Assembly: GCF_002161805.1 (NCBI RefSeq)
Contig: NZ_NFIP01000004.1
Location: 1 to 64,000 of the forward strand
Source of the DNA: Collinsella sp. An307
GTDB taxonomy: Bacteria > Actinomycetota > Coriobacteriia > Coriobacteriales > Coriobacteriaceae
DNA length: 64,000 nucleotides
Reading direction: 5' to 3'
Positions within the stretch are counted from its first letter, which is position 1, and each line of letters begins with the position of its first letter. The position numbers were made by a program, and so were the translations under genes. Shown here piece after piece: positions 61,576 through 64,000 of this stretch. The notes below the pieces were generated by a model. That model did not search any database and was not told where the DNA came from. It was given only the letters and a program-made list of their open reading frames with translations.

Positions 61576-62459
61576 GAGGACTCACCGTCCTCGTGGGCGA
61601 GTAGATCGGCCATCTCGCGTGCATAAGCTGCCGCCCGCTCGAAATCGCCCTCCGCCATGAGCGCATCGATCGCTTGCAGGTGATTGCGTGCGTCGTGACG
61701 AAGTTGCGCGGTGCGCACCGTGGCGCGCATGACGTGGTCGTACTCCGCAAGACAGGCATCGAGCTGCTCTTGCGCCACGTCCGCCTGCGCGCGGGCGATC
61801 GCGGTACGGCGCGCCCGCTCCACCTGCGCCAACAGAACCACCAAAATCAACGGTAATGCGATCATGCACGTCACACCCGCGCGCGCAAGAGGATAGGTGG
61901 ATGAGATGCCCTCTGCCACGAACAGGGAATACATGATGCTCGCGAGCACCGCGCAGCAAAGGGCGGTCGCCGCAAAACGAGGCAAGACAACGTTTATGCG
62001 CGCGCCGTGCGTCCAACGCGCCATGAACGCGCACACGACGCGCCCGCAGGCGACAAGAACAGCAAACGCGAGCAGGCGGAGTGCGAGGAACAGCACCGGG
62101 TCCTCAGCCATCACTGCCGCAGCATCGATGGGCTTTCCTGCAAGTACAAGAAACAAAAAGCCCGTAACCTCGCCTGCAATCGCCACCCCGATGCAGAGCG
62201 CCGTGGCTACGAGACGGCGCGCCACGGGGCCGCGCATCAAAAACGGCGGCAGGATGAACATGCAGAGCAGGAAGTGTATGCGCGTGACTGCGGGATATAC
62301 CTCACCCGTAACGATATCGAACGCCATGGCCGCGCCGCTCGCAACAAGATAGGCTGTACGGCCGCGCATAGGTAGCGCCATAGCCATATTCCAGCACATG
62401 ACGAACGTGTTGACGCCGCCGGCAAGCGTGATAAGCACCTGAAGCGCACCCTCGCCCAT
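61572..62459 (-). CDS. membrane sensor subunit with H-box but no ATPase domain
   Basis: 295 residues. Six or seven membrane helices fill residues 1 to ~215, as in AgrC/ComD-type sensors. A coiled coil and a DHp segment with QLRHDARNHLQAIDALMAEGDFERAAAY follow (RHDxxNHL H-box). The protein then stops about 20 residues later, so no catalytic domain is encoded. The stop overlaps the start of the GHKL ATPase subunit by 4 nt. The start at 62459 lies 7 bp after the response regulator stop, with AGGTGG upstream. Confidence 0.82.
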   Translation of the reverse strand: MGEGALQVLITLAGGVNTFVMCWNMAMALPMRGRTAYLVASGAAMAFDIVTGEVYPAVTRIHFLLCMFILPPFLMRGPVARRLVATALCIGVAIAGEVTGFLFLVLAGKPIDAAAVMAEDPVLFLALRLLAFAVLVACGRVVCAFMARWTHGARINVVLPRFAATALCCAVLASIMYSLFVAEGISSTYPLARAGVTCMIALPLILVVLLAQVERARRTAIARAQADVAQEQLDACLAEYDHVMRATVRTAQLRHDARNHLQAIDALMAEGDFERAAAYAREMADLLAHEDGESS

Positions 62460-62466
62460 CGTCCAC

Positions 62467-63231
62467 CTACAGTGTCCGGCGGACGAAGGCCATAAGGTGC
62501 TCGGCAAACGCTTTGCGGCAGCGCTGACTTACTGGAAGATGCGCGCCATCCGCAAGAACGAGCTCGCGACCGGTAAACTCCGCCACATACGCCAAGTTGA
62601 CGAGAAAACTCTTATGGCAGCGCACAAACTGGTCGGGCAGCTGCGCCTCGAGTTCTGATATGCGCGCATAGGCCTCCACCGTGCGCGTGCGCTCGTGGAT
62701 GCGCACCTTGCGGCGGTCGCTCTCGATATAGCGCACCTCGCGCGGTGCGATGCGAATGAGCGAGATACCCTGGTGGACCAGCAAGGGCTCCGCCCGCTCC
62801 GCGTCCAGCGCTTCGACGGCGCGGGCGAGCGCCGCGTTGAGCTCGTCTTGCACCACAGGCTTGGAGAGAAACCACGTATGGCGCGTGTGATATGCAGCAG
62901 GTGCGTACTCAAGATAGGCGGAGACGTAGATGACCTGCACGGATGCGGTGGACGGAATGAGCCGGTGGACGAGGTCGATGCCGTTGAGGCCATCTGCCAG
63001 CCGTACATCGACAAAGAGGATGTCGGGCAGCGCCGCTGCCGAGAGTACGCGATGGGAGTCGGTATCCAAGGGGCGCGGAGAAGCATTATCCGAAGGCGTC
63101 CGCTGGATGTTGTCGACCGCCCGCCACGCTGCCGCGAGCTCAAGACGCTCCGTCGCGGGCGAGGCCGCAATCATGCGAGCGAGCTCGGCGGCGTGCGCCG
63201 CATCGTCCTCCACTATGGCCACCGTATACAT
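62467..63231 (-). CDS. LytTR-family response regulator
   Basis: 254 residues. The receiver domain (1 to ~140; VAIVEDDAAHAAELARMI) has its phospho-Asp in LFVDVRLADGLNGIDL and the switch Lys in FLSKPV. The LytTR DNA-binding domain (~150-250) has RIAPREVRYIESDRRKVRIH and FVRCHKSFLVNLAYV. A ~25-residue insert sits in the receiver. It is the first gene of the regulator plus split-kinase operon. Its Shine-Dalgarno site lies within a run of ten G residues (10 C on the plus strand, 63238-63247), 6 nt before the ATG, so slippage could change translation. Confidence 0.92.
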   Translation of the reverse strand: MYTVAIVEDDAAHAAELARMIAASPATERLELAAAWRAVDNIQRTPSDNASPRPLDTDSHRVLSAAALPDILFVDVRLADGLNGIDLVHRLIPSTASVQVIYVSAYLEYAPAAYHTRHTWFLSKPVVQDELNAALARAVEALDAERAEPLLVHQGISLIRIAPREVRYIESDRRKVRIHERTRTVEAYARISELEAQLPDQFVRCHKSFLVNLAYVAEFTGRELVLADGAHLPVSQRCRKAFAEHLMAFVRRTL

Positions 63232-63420
63232 AGAGCACCCCCCCCCCGTGATCTGCTACTGTCCAATGCGGGGAATAGGGCTCCATACTACCATCGGGAA
63301 GCTGCGGAAAGGCGCTATCGCGGCGGGCGATGTCACAACCGCGCGGTTATCCGTCACGAGCGATGCGATGGGCCGCACCCATCCCCTGTACGCAGCAAAG
63401 CGCCCGGCGTTGGGGGGTTG

Positions 63421-64000
63421 CTAGGCGAAGAGCTGGTCCCGCACCTCGGGAAACGGTCGCACGGGCGGCTGATCGGCGCGGTGCGGGGCGATGTGCCGCT
63501 CCATCCAGATCATGTTCCACCAGCGGCCGTACTTGTAACCGCACTGCCTAAACTCGCCCACGAGGCGGTACCCCATGTGCTCGTGAAAGCGCCAGCTATC
63601 GTTGGTGAGGTGCTCGTCCTCCACGTCGGTCGTGGCGATGCAGGCCTCCATGTTGAGGATGCCTTGGGCGAGCAGACAGCGTTCGAGCGCGTCGTGGAGC
63701 GCGCGGCCCACGCCGCCGCGGCGCTCGCTCCGGTCGACGTAAATGGATGTCTCGACCGCCCAGTCGTAGGCGGGGCGCGCCTTAAAGGGGCTCGCGTAGA
63801 CGTAACCCACAATGTGAGGCTGGCCGTCCACACCGGGTCGCTCGGCCACCAGATAGGGATAGCGCTCGAGCGTGTGCCCCATGCGCGCGGTGAACTCCGC
63901 GAGCGTCGGCGGTTCGTACTCAAACGTGATCGCCGTGTCGCGCACGTAGGGCGCGTAAATCTCGTGGCAGCGGGGCGCATCGGTTTCAGGACGCGCCACG
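63421..64000 (-). CDS. GNAT acetyltransferase (phosphinothricin-acetyltransferase-like), 5' end outside window
   Basis: At least 193 residues. The visible part starts within the first strand (ARPETDAPRCHEIYAPYVRDTAITFE), which normally lies about 5-10 residues after the start, so the true start probably lies past the right edge. Pat-like motifs are seen: WAVETSIYVDRSERRGGVGRALHDAL (acetyl-CoA loop), NMEACIATT and FHEHMGYRLVGEFRQCGYKYGRWWNMIWMER. It acetylates an amine such as an amino acid or antibiotic analogue. Confidence 0.88.
   Translation of the reverse strand, partial: VARPETDAPRCHEIYAPYVRDTAITFEYEPPTLAEFTARMGHTLERYPYLVAERPGVDGQPHIVGYVYASPFKARPAYDWAVETSIYVDRSERRGGVGRALHDALERCLLAQGILNMEACIATTDVEDEHLTNDSWRFHEHMGYRLVGEFRQCGYKYGRWWNMIWMERHIAPHRADQPPVRPFPEVRDQLFA

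Overview
The window is a 64 kb piece of a high-GC bacterial chromosome. Gene content and style point to an actinobacterium of the class Coriobacteriia (Olsenella, Collinsella or Atopobiaceae-like). The pointers are two type III glutamine synthetases, a Gls24/DUF2273/AmaP cell-envelope operon, an NADP/NAD-type isocitrate dehydrogenase in a housekeeping operon, frequent GTG starts with strong GGAGG ribosome sites, and a likely leaderless transcript. The genus is inference; no rRNA lies in the window. Almost all of the DNA is ordinary chromosome with dense, co-oriented operons. The only trace of a mobile element is at the extreme left edge.

Layout. 1-0.27 kb: start of a transposase-like gene, a possible IS3-type end and a palindromic repeat. 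0.27-3.9 kb: type III glutamine synthetase and, divergently, an M20 amidohydrolase. 3.9-8.35 kb: two adjacent membrane proteins with TIR, transmembrane and beta-propeller regions. 8.5-11 kb: a metNIQ methionine importer preceded by a methionine-rich leader ORF and an attenuator-like RNA region. 11.1-11.3 kb: a cluster of inverted and tandem repeats. 11.4-14 kb: Gls24/DUF2273/AmaP and a YebC regulator. 14.7-19 kb: a P2-type cation ATPase with two TrkA-like RCK proteins. 19-23 kb: lgt, a NifU-like protein, an OPT transporter and coaX. 23-29.6 kb: a second type III glutamine synthetase and a metF / reactivation-protein / metH operon. 29.6-33 kb: a 1009-residue SARP-like ATPase regulator with an array of 11-bp direct repeats upstream. 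33-34 kb: two tRNA-Leu genes flanking an orphan PTS IIB. 34-41 kb: a long minus-strand operon (DegV, a dehydrogenase with a His/Cys-rich tail, membrane and HEAT-like proteins, isocitrate dehydrogenase, a SurA-N-like protein, YhcH) plus the ribosome hibernation factor. 41-52 kb: an ABC substrate-binding lipoprotein behind a structured RNA region, comF, ricT-holB-tmk-DUF4013, an archaeal-type topoisomerase I, and EamA and other membrane proteins. 52-64 kb: a tiny membrane protein, an M16C protease, metA, a Gfo/Idh oxidoreductase, recQ, a LytTR regulator with an apparently split two-subunit GHKL sensor kinase, and a truncated GNAT acetyltransferase.

How it fits together. Methionine is a recurring theme. 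There is an importer (MetNIQ) with a putative Met-responsive attenuator, and a cobalamin-dependent methionine synthase whose reactivation domain is a separate gene between metF and metH. There is also a MetA whose residue 111 is Glu, predicting O-acetylhomoserine rather than O-succinylhomoserine. Nitrogen assimilation is represented by two full-length glutamine synthetases of identical length.

The most unusual items are the Met-rich leader/attenuator, the split histidine kinase, the duplicated 87-88 bp three-armed palindromic repeat, the TIR/propeller gene pair, the 11-bp-phased operator upstream of the SARP-like gene, and the dehydrogenase with a metal-binding-like tail. All functional statements are from reading the sequence; no database search was run.
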